Positions 16,796 to 25,664 of a DNA stretch of 41,277 bases are shown piece by piece. The position numbers and the translations under genes were made by a program. Source of the stretch: Chitinophagaceae bacterium. GTDB taxonomy: Bacteria; Bacteroidota; Bacteroidia; Chitinophagales; Chitinophagaceae. The stretch lies in contig CANBQT010000027.1 in NCBI GenBank assembly GCA_947371755.1, positions 1 through 41,277 of the forward strand. The letters are read 5' to 3'. The stretch's first letter is position 1. Each line of letters opens with the position of its first letter. The notes beneath the pieces were generated by a model. That model was not told the DNA's origin and made no database searches. It worked only from the letters and a program-made list of their open reading frames with translations.

Positions 16796-17299
16796 ATGTT
16801 AGATACGACCATGTTTTTCACCATTTTGATTGGCGTTTTAATTGCCGGCTTAGCTGGATGGTTGATCTTTTTACAGCGAAAAGTGCAGGCATCTGAAAAA
16901 TCTGCAAGTAATCAACATAGTGGTTTACAATTACAGGCTTACGAAAGATTAACCGTATTGGCTGATCGTATAGCGTTACCTAATCTAATCAGTCGTTCCA
17001 ATATCCCTGGTATGGGAGCAAGGGAGATGCAGGAATTATTGATCAAACAAATTCGTGAAGAATTTGAATATAATATCAGTCAACAGATCTATGTAAGTCC
17101 GGAAGCCTGGAAAACACTTAAAAATTTAAAGGATCAGAATCTTTTAATCGTCAATCAAATAGCAAGATCTCTACCCGAAAATGCCACCGGATTAGACCTC
17201 AATAAAAGTATTCTTCAGTTATTAATGAATGATACCAAAGCCGACATTCATATGCTTGTTTCAGAGGCCTTAAGCTATGAAGCCAAGAAATTAATGTAA
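16796..17299 (+). CDS. Conserved one-TM protein of unknown function
   Basis: This 167-residue protein starts with one membrane segment (residues about 6-26) ending in a basic stop-transfer (LQRKVQ). A cytosolic, mostly helical domain follows. Recognisable pieces are YERLTVLADRIALPNLISR, then GAREMQELLIKQIREEFEYNISQQIYVS and a final helix ending YEAKKLM. The look is that of an uncharacterised family I associate with Bacteroidota, but I cannot name a function. The mutase gene follows 105 bases later on the same strand with no terminator between, so co-transcription is possible. Confidence 0.7.
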   Translation: MLDTTMFFTILIGVLIAGLAGWLIFLQRKVQASEKSASNQHSGLQLQAYERLTVLADRIALPNLISRSNIPGMGAREMQELLIKQIREEFEYNISQQIYVSPEAWKTLKNLKDQNLLIVNQIARSLPENATGLDLNKSILQLLMNDTKADIHMLVSEALSYEAKKLM

Positions 17300-17404
17300 C
17301 TAAATTTCGATTGAAATAAATACCCTCAAAAACAGCCTTTCTTGCTTAAATTTGAGAGGGGATAATTTGTATAAGATTATCGACCTACTTCAAATGCAGT
17401 TACA

Positions 17405-18961
17405 ATGAGTGAGAAAAAATGCTTCACAGACAGTGGTATTGAAATCAAAAAAGTTTATTATACAGAACCTACTACCAGTCAAATAGAAGTTCCCGGCGAA
17501 TTCCCATATACGCGCGGTGTACAAGCAGACATGTATCGGGGCAAACTCTGGACAATGCGTCAATATGCCGGATTTTCTACTGCCGAAGAAAGTAATAAGC
17601 GTTACCATTTTTTATTATCGCAGGGTGTGATGGGTTTAAGTGTGGCATTCGACCTACCCACTCAAATTGGTTATGATAGTGATCATGCCCTTGCAGAAGG
17701 TGAAGTGGGTAAAGTGGGTGTTGCTATAGATAGTATAGAAGATATGGAGTTACTATTTGCAGGAATAAACCTTGAGCAAGTGTCTACTTCTATGACCATC
17801 AATGCTACAGGATTCATCCTCCTGGCTTTTTATGTAGCCCTTGCAAAAAGACAAGGTGCAGACCTAAAGAAGATTTCAGGTACCATACAAAATGATATCT
17901 TAAAGGAATATGCAGCCAGAGGCACTTATATCTATCCCCCAAAACCTTCTATGCGCATCATCACTGATATTTTTGAATGGTGTGCCAAAGAAGTTCCCAA
18001 ATGGAATACCATTTCTATCAGTGGATATCATATTCGAGAGGCAGGAAGTACTGCAGTTCAAGAAATTGCTTTTACATTAAGCAATGGAAAAGCATATGTG
18101 GATGCAGCACTGGCAAAAGGTTTGGATATAAATGTATTTGGTAAAAGGCTCTCCTTCTTTTTCAATGCACACAATCATTTATTTGAGGAAGTTGCAAAAT
18201 TCAGAGCAGCCAGAAGAATGTGGGCTAACATTATGAAAGAGCTGGGGGCTACTGATGAAAAAGCAATGATGCTTCGTTTTCATACACAAACAGGTGGTGC
18301 AACACTTACCGCGCAACAACCCCTGAACAATATTTGTAGAGTAACCATTCAAACATTGTCTGCTGTTCTGGGAGGCACACAAAGCCTTCATACCAATGGT
18401 TATGATGAGGCACTGAGTTTACCAACCGAAGCCGCAGCAAGAGTAGCCTTAAGAACGCAGCAAATAGTTGCATTTGAAAGTGGTGCTACTGATACTGTTG
18501 ATCCATTGGCTGGAAGTTTTTTTATTGAATCTTTAACTGATGAAATTGAAAACAAAGCTCTTGCGCTGATGGCTAAAATTGATGCGATGGGAGGAAGTGT
18601 AAATGCTATTGAAGCAGGATTTATGCAGGATGAAATTGCTAAAAGTGCCTATGCATATCAAAGAAATATCGAGAGCGGCGAAAAAATAATTGTGGGGGTT
18701 AATAAATTCCAAGTCACAGAAACCAATACCATTCCAGGTTTTAAAATTGATGATGCTATCAGAGAGGTTCAATCAGAGAAATTGAAAGCACTTCGAAACA
18801 AGAGAAACAATCAAATAGTAGCAGACATTTTACAAAGGATTGAAACAACAGCTAAAACATCTGAAAATTTAATGCCGATTGTGGTGGAAGCTGTAGAAAG
18901 CTATTGCACACTTGGAGAAATTTCAGACGCATTACGTCGTGTATTCGGAGAATATAAATAA
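17405..18961 (+). CDS. Methylmalonyl-CoA mutase large subunit (catalytic domain only)
   Basis: The enzyme interconverts (R)-methylmalonyl-CoA and succinyl-CoA with adenosylcobalamin. The 518 residues cover only the TIM-barrel catalytic part; the B12-binding domain must come from a separate small subunit, not in this window. Key features: [19 protein letters not shown] near residues 34-52, Tyr54 (Tyr89 in the Propionibacterium enzyme), Arg172 (Arg207, binds the substrate carboxylate) and His209 (His244) in GYHIREAG. Tyr plus Arg at these places favours methylmalonyl-CoA over isobutyryl- or 2-hydroxyisobutyryl-CoA. Gln40 replaces the usual Tyr75. A TAAATTTG box at 17347 may be its promoter. Residue equivalences are from family knowledge. 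Confidence 0.9.
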   Translation: MSEKKCFTDSGIEIKKVYYTEPTTSQIEVPGEFPYTRGVQADMYRGKLWTMRQYAGFSTAEESNKRYHFLLSQGVMGLSVAFDLPTQIGYDSDHALAEGEVGKVGVAIDSIEDMELLFAGINLEQVSTSMTINATGFILLAFYVALAKRQGADLKKISGTIQNDILKEYAARGTYIYPPKPSMRIITDIFEWCAKEVPKWNTISISGYHIREAGSTAVQEIAFTLSNGKAYVDAALAKGLDINVFGKRLSFFFNAHNHLFEEVAKFRAARRMWANIMKELGATDEKAMMLRFHTQTGGATLTAQQPLNNICRVTIQTLSAVLGGTQSLHTNGYDEALSLPTEAAARVALRTQQIVAFESGATDTVDPLAGSFFIESLTDEIENKALALMAKIDAMGGSVNAIEAGFMQDEIAKSAYAYQRNIESGEKIIVGVNKFQVTETNTIPGFKIDDAIREVQSEKLKALRNKRNNQIVADILQRIETTAKTSENLMPIVVEAVESYCTLGEISDALRRVFGEYK

Positions 18962-19027
18962 ATCAAAAGGCAACATTCAAAATTCAAAAAAATATCGGAT
19001 TTTAAACTTTGACTTTTGATTTTTAAC
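18961..19027 (+). repeat. Heptad repeat tract B, arranged as a large imperfect hairpin
   Basis: Two ATTCAAA units (18975-18988) face four T-rich 7-base units (TTTTAAA, CTTTGAC, TTTTGAT, TTTTAAC; 19000-19027). The outer ends AATCAAAAG (18961-18969) and CTTTTGATT (19013-19021) are perfectly complementary. It follows the mutase stop codon and may act as its terminator. Confidence 0.6.
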
Positions 19028-19061
19028 TACCTTGAATCTTTAGTATAACCAAAATTAATTC

Positions 19062-20360
19062 ATGAGAAAAGCGATCCTAATTGCCCTTTTTACGCTACCA
19101 ATAGTGGCAATGGCACAAATCAGTTCCAGTAACATTGAGAAGTATGCGAAAGATGTAAACGACTCAGTAGTGGCATGGAGAAGACATTTACACCAATACC
19201 CTGAATTGTCGAACCGAGAAACCAATACGATGAACTACATCGTATCAAAATTGCAAGGATTAGGATTAGAAATCAAAGCTCCTTTTGCTAAAACTGGGGT
19301 TGTAGCGATCTTAAGAGGTGGTAAACCTGGGCCTGTAATAGCCTTGAGAGCAGATATAGATGCATTACCTGTAGTTGAAAGAGTAAATCTTCCCTTTGCC
19401 TCTAAATTAACCAGTGAATATGGTGGCCAAAAAGTTGGGGTGATGCACGCGTGTGGACATGATACACATACCGCCATCTTATTAGGCACTGCAAATGCAC
19501 TTGCAAAAATCAAGAAAGATGTACCCGGCACTATAGTCTTCTTATTTCAACCAGCAGAAGAAGGTCCCCCGGGAACAGAAGAAGGCGGTGCACCTTTAAT
19601 GATCAAAGAAGGTGCTTTAACTAATCCAAAAGTGGAAGCAGTTTTTGGTTTGCATATTAGTTCCGGTACTGAAATCGGAACCATTAAATATCATTCCGGC
19701 TCTTTTATGGCTAGCTCAGATTGGTTTACAATTAAAGTTAAAGGAAAACAAACGCATGGTTCAATGCCTTGGGGTGGAATTGATCCAATAGTGGTTGCAA
19801 CACAGATCATTACAGGATTACAAACTATTGTGAGCCGTCAGGAAGACCTAACGAAAGCACCCGCTGTAATTACAGTTGGAAAGATTACCAGTGGCGTTAG
19901 AGCAAATATCATTCCTGAAGAATTGAATATGGAAGGAACCATTAGAACATTGGATGGTAAAATGCAAAAAGAAATTCATGAAAAAATAAAAAGAACTGCC
20001 ACAAAAATTGCAGAAGCTTCTGGTGCAACCGCAGAAGTTTATATCGATACTAAAACATTGGTTACTTACAACGATCCAACTTTAGTTAAAATGATGTTGC
20101 CTTCTTTAGAAACAGCTGCCGGGAAAGCCAATGTGTCTGAATCAACTTGGACAACAGGAGCTGAAGATTTTTCTTTCTATGGAGAAATTGCACCTTCTTT
20201 CTTTTTTAATTTAGGTGGTATGCCTGCTGGAATGGATCCTAAAAATGCTGCACCTCATCATACCCCAGATTTTTTTATTGATGACAGTAAATTAGATGTA
20301 GGAGTGAAAGCATTTTGTAATATGGTATTTGATTACGCAAAACTTAAGTCAGGAAAATAA
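19062..20360 (+). CDS. Secreted M20-family amidohydrolase/peptidase
   Basis: This belongs to the M20D group (N-acyl-amino-acid amidohydrolases, hippurate and IAA-conjugate hydrolases), which remove an acyl group from an amino acid using two metal ions. It has 432 residues. A signal peptide (ALFTLPIVAMAQ) indicates export. Family marks: WRRHLHQYPELSNRE near residues 39-53, ALRADIDALPV, the metal-binding VMHACGHDTHTA, FLFQPAEEGPPG with the catalytic Glu, and the dimerisation domain with HGSMPWGG. The C-terminal APHHTPDF supplies the last metal His. It has its own terminator. The natural substrate cannot be read from the sequence. Confidence 0.9.
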   Translation: MRKAILIALFTLPIVAMAQISSSNIEKYAKDVNDSVVAWRRHLHQYPELSNRETNTMNYIVSKLQGLGLEIKAPFAKTGVVAILRGGKPGPVIALRADIDALPVVERVNLPFASKLTSEYGGQKVGVMHACGHDTHTAILLGTANALAKIKKDVPGTIVFLFQPAEEGPPGTEEGGAPLMIKEGALTNPKVEAVFGLHISSGTEIGTIKYHSGSFMASSDWFTIKVKGKQTHGSMPWGGIDPIVVATQIITGLQTIVSRQEDLTKAPAVITVGKITSGVRANIIPEELNMEGTIRTLDGKMQKEIHEKIKRTATKIAEASGATAEVYIDTKTLVTYNDPTLVKMMLPSLETAAGKANVSESTWTTGAEDFSFYGEIAPSFFFNLGGMPAGMDPKNAAPHHTPDFFIDDSKLDVGVKAFCNMVFDYAKLKSGK

Positions 20361-20381
20361 TTTTTGAACATACCTTTTTTG

Positions 20382-20428
20382 AAAGTTCATCAGTTATTTA
20401 CACAATAGTTGATGAACTTTTTTTATTT
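20382..20428 (+). terminator. Terminator after the M20 gene
   Basis: AAAGTTCATCA (20382-20392) pairs with TGATGAACTTT (20410-20420), and a T run follows. The loop is 17 bases. Confidence 0.8.
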
Positions 20429-20440
20429 AAAAAGAAAGCC

Positions 20441-22348
20441 ATGAAAACAGTTTTATTTTTTTTACTGATCAGCATCACTGCAGTTCTGCCTGCACAGCAA
20501 AAATTGAGTCCCGAAATGTTATGGAAATTAGGGCGTGTTAGCGCTTTAGGGATCTCAAAAGATAAACAATATCTGATTTACAGTGTAAATGTTCCCAATG
20601 TTGAATTAAATAAAGGGAATAATAAAACTTATCGCATTTCTGTCAATGGCGGTAATGCTGAAGAAATTACTAATGCAAATGAATTACTACCCAATGAAAA
20701 AATCTCTTCAGATGGAAAATATATTCTTAGTAGTGAAGCTGTAAAATTAAAACCGGTAAATGGTTCTGACTTCTATCCTACCCTTACAAAATCAAATGTT
20801 CAGATCTATGAATCATTAAATTATCGTCACTGGGATACATGGGAAGATGGCAAATATGATCATGTATTTTTTGCGCCACTAGTTAATGGAAAAGCCGGGG
20901 AAGCCGTTGATATTATGAAAGGTGAACTCTTTGATTGTCCTTTAAAACCATTTGGTGGCGACGAAGATTATATCTGGAATCCAGATGGCAAACATATCGT
21001 GTATAGTAGCAAGAAGAAATATGGTACAGCGTATGCCCTTAGTACCAATACCGACCTTTTTGAATATGACATCACTTCTGGTACCACCAAAAATTTGACT
21101 ACAGAAAATAAGGGTTATGATATTAATCCAGCTTACAATGCGCAGGGACAATTGGCATGGCTTCAAATGAAAAGAGATGGTTATGAAGCGGACAAACAAG
21201 ACCTGATTGTTTCTAACGGATTTACTACCATGAATCTAACTGCCAATCGCGATGATCTGCATGTTGAAAGTTTTAAATGGAGCGAAGATGGCAGAAGTTT
21301 GTTTTTTATAGCACCACAAAAAGGGATGGTTCATGTGTTTCAAGTAACCTATCCAGACAGAACCGGAAAAGCACCAGAAATTACACAGTTAACCAAAGGG
21401 GAGTTTGAGGTTAACGGATTAATAGCTCAAACAGGTCATGAATTGTTCCTGACAAAAGTTGATTTTAACCATGCTTCAGAAATCTACAGTCTTGACTTAA
21501 CAAGTGGTAATCTCACACAAATCACCCATGTAAATGATGACAATTACAAAAATATTGCTCCTGTTAGCTCTGCTTATAAAATGGTGCAAACTACTGATGG
21601 CAAACAAATGCCAACCTGGGTTATTTATCCTCCTGGATTTGATGCCAAGAAAAAGTATCCTACACTTTTATTTTGTTTAGGTGGTCCACAAGGCACAACT
21701 CCATTCTATTCATTCCGTTGGAATTTTCAATTGATAGCATCACAAGGATATATAGTAGTAGCTCCAGACAGAAGAGGTGTTTTTGGAGATGGAACAAAGT
21801 GGACAGAAGCTGTTAGCAAGGATTGGGGCGGACAAGTGATCAAAGATTATCTAAGTGCTATTGATGCTGTTTCTAAAGAATCATATGTAGACAAAAATAA
21901 AATGGGATGTGTGGGTGCAAGCTTTGGTGGTTTCTCAGTATTTGCCTTAGAAGCTTTACACAATGGGCGTTTCAAAACTTTTATTTCACATGATGGGGTT
22001 TTTGATTTTAAAAGTATGTATGGCACAACTGATGAAATGTTTTTTGAGAATTGGGAAAAAGGAGGTGCTTATTGGGAAAAAAATAATGCAGTTGCACAAC
22101 GTTCTTTTGCTCAATCACCCAGTAATTTTGTGGAAAAATGGAATACACCCATTATGATTGTTCAAGGAGGGAGAGATTACCGTGTTCCAATTGAACAAGG
22201 ACAACAGGCTTTTCAGGCTGCACAATTGAGAGGCATCAAAAGTAAATTACTCTATTTACCAGATGAAAACCATTGGGTATTAAAAGCACAAGATGCATTG
22301 GTATGGCATTATGAATTTTATAAATGGTTAGAAGAAACTTTGAAATAA
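20441..22348 (+). CDS. Secreted S9-family prolyl oligopeptidase-like peptidase
   Basis: S9 peptidases combine an N-terminal beta-propeller that restricts access with a C-terminal alpha/beta-hydrolase domain. The 635-residue protein has a signal peptide (ISITAVLPAQQ) and propeller blades recognisable by repeated WSEDGRSLFF / WNPDGKHIVYSS-type segments (residues about 35-380). The catalytic domain holds the nucleophile Ser494 in GASFGG, Asp579 in GGRDYRVP and His611 in ENHWV, so the triad is complete. It is likely a dipeptidyl- or acylaminoacyl-peptidase acting in the periplasm on peptides. It begins 13 bases after the M20 terminator. Confidence 0.92.
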   Translation: MKTVLFFLLISITAVLPAQQKLSPEMLWKLGRVSALGISKDKQYLIYSVNVPNVELNKGNNKTYRISVNGGNAEEITNANELLPNEKISSDGKYILSSEAVKLKPVNGSDFYPTLTKSNVQIYESLNYRHWDTWEDGKYDHVFFAPLVNGKAGEAVDIMKGELFDCPLKPFGGDEDYIWNPDGKHIVYSSKKKYGTAYALSTNTDLFEYDITSGTTKNLTTENKGYDINPAYNAQGQLAWLQMKRDGYEADKQDLIVSNGFTTMNLTANRDDLHVESFKWSEDGRSLFFIAPQKGMVHVFQVTYPDRTGKAPEITQLTKGEFEVNGLIAQTGHELFLTKVDFNHASEIYSLDLTSGNLTQITHVNDDNYKNIAPVSSAYKMVQTTDGKQMPTWVIYPPGFDAKKKYPTLLFCLGGPQGTTPFYSFRWNFQLIASQGYIVVAPDRRGVFGDGTKWTEAVSKDWGGQVIKDYLSAIDAVSKESYVDKNKMGCVGASFGGFSVFALEALHNGRFKTFISHDGVFDFKSMYGTTDEMFFENWEKGGAYWEKNNAVAQRSFAQSPSNFVEKWNTPIMIVQGGRDYRVPIEQGQQAFQAAQLRGIKSKLLYLPDENHWVLKAQDALVWHYEFYKWLEETLK

Positions 22349-22350
22349 AT

Positions 22351-22378
22351 TTAAAAGTCAAAATTAAAAAGTAAAAAA
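22351..22378 (+). repeat. Heptad repeat tract C
   Basis: Four 7-base units: TTAAAAG, TCAAAAT, TAAAAAG, TAAAAAA. Read on the minus strand these are T-rich units like those of tract A. They sit between the S9 stop codon and the shared terminator. Confidence 0.55.
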
Positions 22379-22411
22379 AGCCTCTGATAAAATTTTCAGA
22401 GGCTTTTATTT
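22376..22411. terminator. Bidirectional terminator between the S9 and YggS genes
   Basis: AAAAGCCTCTGA (22376-22387) pairs with TCAGAGGCTTTT (22396-22407). A T run follows on the plus strand and a T-rich stretch on the minus strand, so it serves both convergent genes. Confidence 0.85.
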
Positions 22412-22434
22412 TTCTCATTTGAAGTATCTAATAT

Positions 22435-23103
22435 TTATTTTGATTCATAATTCCTCGCACCAAATAATAGACTTCCAATTCTAACCATTGTAGATCCTTC
22501 TTCAATTGCCATTTTGTAATCTCCACTCATTCCCATACTTAAAATATTGAATGGAGCTCCTTGCTTCATTTGTAGGTTATTAAAATGTTTATGCAAGAGC
22601 TTGAATTCATTTCGTATTTGGTCCTGATTATCGCTAAAAGAAGCCATCCCCATTAAACCTTTGATTGAAATAAAGGGTAAATGAATGGAAGCTACTAAAG
22701 CCTCCTCTAATTCAGTTGCATCCATTCCGAATTTTGTTTCTTCAGTAGCAATATGCATTTGCAACAGGCAGCTGATAACACGTCCAGACTTTTGTGCCTG
22801 CTTATTAATTTCGGTTAATAATTTTAAACTATCCACTGCATGAATTAAGTGCACAAAGGGAGCAATATATTTTACTTTATTTGATTGTAAATGACCAATA
22901 AAATGCCATTGTATATCTTTTGGCAAAGAGGCTTGCTTGTCAACAAGTTCCTGCACATAATTTTCACCAAATGCCCGCTGCCCTAATTGATATAATGCTT
23001 CAATATCCTCATTAGGTTTGGTTTTACTCACAGCAATCAGTGTAACATTTGCCTGATCCAATTCTGCTTTAATTGATAAATATGATGCTTCTTGAACTGC
23101 CAT
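22435..23103 (-). CDS. YggS-family PLP homeostasis protein
   Basis: YggS/PLPBP proteins bind pyridoxal phosphate and keep its pool balanced; no catalytic reaction is known. The 222-residue protein starts at the ATG giving MAVQEASYLS; an upstream TTG would overlap the preceding gene. The PLP lysine is Lys27 in AVSKTKP. Other marks are FGENYVQELVDK, WHFIGHLQSNK, and the C-terminal MGMSGDYKMAIEEGSTMVRIGSLLFG, whose first part is the phosphate-binding loop. The start lies 13 bases after the stop of a secreted protein gene, so they share a transcript, although nothing links their functions. Confidence 0.93.
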   Translation of the reverse strand: MAVQEASYLSIKAELDQANVTLIAVSKTKPNEDIEALYQLGQRAFGENYVQELVDKQASLPKDIQWHFIGHLQSNKVKYIAPFVHLIHAVDSLKLLTEINKQAQKSGRVISCLLQMHIATEETKFGMDATELEEALVASIHLPFISIKGLMGMASFSDNQDQIRNEFKLLHKHFNNLQMKQGAPFNILSMGMSGDYKMAIEEGSTMVRIGSLLFGARNYESK

Positions 23104-23116
23104 TAATTTCTTTTTT

Positions 23117-24301
23117 CTAGTGAGTAGAAACTCTTTTTTGCCAAACAATATTTTCTAATAACAAACAGGTATTGTAGGCTTCACAAAAGTAGTTAAACCT
23201 TCCCACTCCTATCACACCGGCTGCATCTTTCAATGGATTTGGCAGCATTGAACTCATATTGGCGATAAAGAAAACAAAATTCGGATCTTCAATCAATTCA
23301 AATAATGATTTTCCAGATTGAATCGTTTTAATTGGTGGCTTAACACCCCAACGCATTAATGCTGTGGAAAGAATTGTTTGGTCTATAAAACTATTGGATT
23401 CATTTAACAATTTCAATGTATGTTCCACTAATTCTTGCCGATGAATTTCTAATTCAGGAATTGGTTGAAGACTCATCAATCGAGAGAGATGATACAAAAT
23501 GATAGGCGTTCGATTATAATGCGGAGAAACACTTGAAGGGGCATTTACATACTTTTTATCTTCAATTACTTTCGTAATGAATTGGAGACTTGCAGAATCA
23601 GCTTTTGTCCATTTCAAATGATATTGCTGAACGAAATATAAAACATTAGACAGAACGGATATATCAAAATCAACCGGCATCTTTTTTCCAAACCAAGTAG
23701 AATATGCCGGAATATTTTTATAGGCTTCAAATGTGTTTTTAATTTCCTTACCATTTCCATTTGTAAAATCTTGCATCAAATTATGAACTTCAGCAGCTGA
23801 AGCCTCAGAGGTACCCATTGCCAGCAATAGAATTACCGTATCGTCAAAATCATCAGGTAGTGATTGACTATGATCAAATAAATTCATCCACCCACTATTG
23901 GGGAATATTTTGGGGGGATTTGTTGACCAAAAATTGTAAGTATTTCTTCCTTTCTGGTTTTTAAAATGGCTAAAAAAATTAAAAGAAGCGTTTTCTATCA
24001 TGTCCGCCGCAATTTTTTTATCCGTTTCGTTTAAATCTTTTATTAAGTCCCTTAACGTGAAACAGATTAGGCCAGTAAAAAATGCATTCTCATCCCCCTT
24101 TTCAATTGTATTGTTTAAGGAATAAGCACGATAAGATGGGAATGACCCCTTTGAAAAAACGAGATCCGACTTCGATTGTAAAACTGCCAATCTTTGTAAA
24201 AGTATATGCGTTAGTGTAGAATCATTAGCCCACACAATGCTAAACATTGAATGAACGATGAGGTATAAAAAAGTGAAGTATATTTTTTTATAATAATTCA
24301 A
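23117..24301 (-). CDS. Secreted all-helical protein with a DFDDT motif, function unknown
   Basis: I do not recognise a named family. The 394-residue protein uses a TTG start; the first in-frame ATG falls inside the signal peptide (hydrophobic residues about 8-24, ending SIVWA). The mature part is predicted mostly helical, with short Trp/Pro/Asp turns. Notable are NTYNFWSTNPP (120-130), DDFDDT (150-155), PVDFDIS (209-215) and SPHYNRTPIILYHLSRLM. The DxDD-like DFDDT and the alternating helix pattern recall the alpha/alpha-toroid fold of class II terpene cyclases and prenyltransferase-like proteins, but at this length, and exported, a cyclase role is doubtful. It is followed 13 bases later by YggS. 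Confidence 0.6.
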   Translation of the reverse strand: MNYYKKIYFTFLYLIVHSMFSIVWANDSTLTHILLQRLAVLQSKSDLVFSKGSFPSYRAYSLNNTIEKGDENAFFTGLICFTLRDLIKDLNETDKKIAADMIENASFNFFSHFKNQKGRNTYNFWSTNPPKIFPNSGWMNLFDHSQSLPDDFDDTVILLLAMGTSEASAAEVHNLMQDFTNGNGKEIKNTFEAYKNIPAYSTWFGKKMPVDFDISVLSNVLYFVQQYHLKWTKADSASLQFITKVIEDKKYVNAPSSVSPHYNRTPIILYHLSRLMSLQPIPELEIHRQELVEHTLKLLNESNSFIDQTILSTALMRWGVKPPIKTIQSGKSLFELIEDPNFVFFIANMSSMLPNPLKDAAGVIGVGRFNYFCEAYNTCLLLENIVWQKRVSTH

Positions 24302-24335
24302 TGCAGTAAAATTAGTTGCAATAACCTATTTAAAT

Positions 24336-24366
24336 GCAAAATGCCCAATGAAATTCATCGGGCATG
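24336..24366 (-). terminator. Terminator of the acyl-CoA dehydrogenase gene
   Basis: On the minus strand ATGCCCGATGAA pairs with TTCATTGGGCAT (24341-24365, one G-T pair), then TTTTGCATTT. Expected position, 18 bases after the stop codon. Confidence 0.7.
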
Positions 24367-24383
24367 TATGTGGAAAGTTATAG

Positions 24384-25538
24384 TTAATGTAATATGCTTC
24401 TGCTTATTACAATTCTTTGAACCTCACTGGTACCCTCATAAATCTGAGTAATTTTTGCATCACGCATCAATCGCTCCACATGATATTCTTTAACAAACCC
24501 GTATCCTCCATGAATCTGAACTGCTTCTGTAGTGGTCCACATAGCTGTTTCACTGGCAAATACCTTTGCCATCGAAGAACTCAGGGTATAATCTATGCCA
24601 TTGTCTTTCTCCCAGGCTGCTTTCAAACACAATAATCTCGCTGCTTCAATTCTTGTAGCCATATCTGCCAGTTTAAACTGAATAGCCTGGTGGTGCATGA
24701 TCTCTTTACCAAATGCTTTACGTTGCTTGCTATAGGCGAGTGCTAATTCATAAGCTCCGCTTGCAATCCCTAAAGCCTGAGATGCAATTCCTATTCTACC
24801 ACCCGCCAATGTTTTCATTGCAAACTTAAATCCGAAACCATCCTCCCCAATTCTATTTTCTTTTGGCACTTTTACATCTGTAAACATAATCGTATGCGTA
24901 TCACTACCTCTGATGCCTAACTTATTTTCTTTTGCTGCAACCGTAATACCCGGTGAAGATTTTTCAACAATAAAAGCATTGATACCATGACTACCTTTGG
25001 AAACGTCTGTTTGTGCAATTACCAGATAAACAGATGCAGATGAACCATTGGTAATCCAATTCTTTGTTCCGTTAATCAAATAATAATCTCCCATATCTTC
25101 AGCTTTTGTTTGCTGACTGGTAGCATCACTTCCAGCTTCTGGTTCACTCAATAAAAAAGCCCCAATATAGAGTTCCCCATTTTTAATACCCTGTGCAAGT
25201 GGCGTTAAATATGTTTGTTTCTGTTCTTCATTTGCAAATTTCTCCAATCCCCAACAAACCAAGCTATTATTTACACTCATACAAACGCTTGTACTTGCAT
25301 CAACCTTACTAATCTCTTCCATTGCTAAAACATAGCTCATGGTATCCATTCCGCTACCTCCATATTTAGCATCAACCATCATTCCCATAAACCCTAGTTC
25401 GGCTAATTTCATTACCTGTTCTCTTGGAAATTGTTGTTTTTCGTCCCTTTCAATAACCCCAGGCAGGCATTCCGATGTTGCAAAATCACGGGCGGCTTTC
25501 TGAATCATTATTTGCTCTTCACTCAGGTCAAATTGCAT
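24384..25538 (-). CDS. Acyl-CoA dehydrogenase (short/branched-chain type)
   Basis: This FAD enzyme oxidises acyl-CoA to trans-2-enoyl-CoA and passes electrons to ETF. The 384 residues start at the ATG giving MQFDLSEEQ; an earlier frame extension is an AT-rich, unlikely tail. Marks: LSEPEAGSDATS (substrate/FAD binding), YLINGTKNWITNGSSAS, the helical domain with FGKEIMHHQAIQFKLADMATRIEAAR, and the C-terminal YEGTSEVQR whose Glu368 matches the catalytic base of short-chain acyl-CoA dehydrogenases. Chain length preference cannot be fixed. A perfect 16-bp palindrome lies 45 bases upstream, over the probable promoter. Confidence 0.93.
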   Translation of the reverse strand: MQFDLSEEQIMIQKAARDFATSECLPGVIERDEKQQFPREQVMKLAELGFMGMMVDAKYGGSGMDTMSYVLAMEEISKVDASTSVCMSVNNSLVCWGLEKFANEEQKQTYLTPLAQGIKNGELYIGAFLLSEPEAGSDATSQQTKAEDMGDYYLINGTKNWITNGSSASVYLVIAQTDVSKGSHGINAFIVEKSSPGITVAAKENKLGIRGSDTHTIMFTDVKVPKENRIGEDGFGFKFAMKTLAGGRIGIASQALGIASGAYELALAYSKQRKAFGKEIMHHQAIQFKLADMATRIEAARLLCLKAAWEKDNGIDYTLSSSMAKVFASETAMWTTTEAVQIHGGYGFVKEYHVERLMRDAKITQIYEGTSEVQRIVISRSILH

Positions 25539-25582
25539 GTAATAGAATTTTATATAGTAAAAATAAGAAATGAATTCCAAAC

Positions 25583-25598
25583 ACTAACAATTGTTAGT
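25583..25598. promoter_or_regulatory. Perfect 16-bp palindrome upstream of the acyl-CoA dehydrogenase gene
   Basis: ACTAACAA/TTGTTAGT is perfectly symmetric with no spacer. It lies between the divergent acyl-CoA dehydrogenase and MFS genes. On the minus strand it overlaps a TAGTGTTTG box (one base off TAnnTTTG spacing). The shape suits a TetR-like dimer. No such regulator gene is in the window. Confidence 0.5.
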
Positions 25599-25664
25599 TA
25601 ATAAAACTGGCTAATTCATATGATTCTTTTGTTCAGTATATTTAATCCTGCCAAATAAGAAAAT

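Noticed and set aside
17405..18961. Truncated mutase pseudogene
   Set aside because: Missing B12 domain is normal for two-subunit mutases and the reading frame and active-site residues are intact.
23104..23148. Longer YggS starting at a TTG
   Set aside because: The extension overlaps the end of the preceding gene and adds residues that the family does not have; the ATG at 23103 fits the family length.
25539..25580. Longer acyl-CoA dehydrogenase N-terminus
   Set aside because: The extra residues are aromatic and AT-driven; MQFDLSEEQ is the normal family start.
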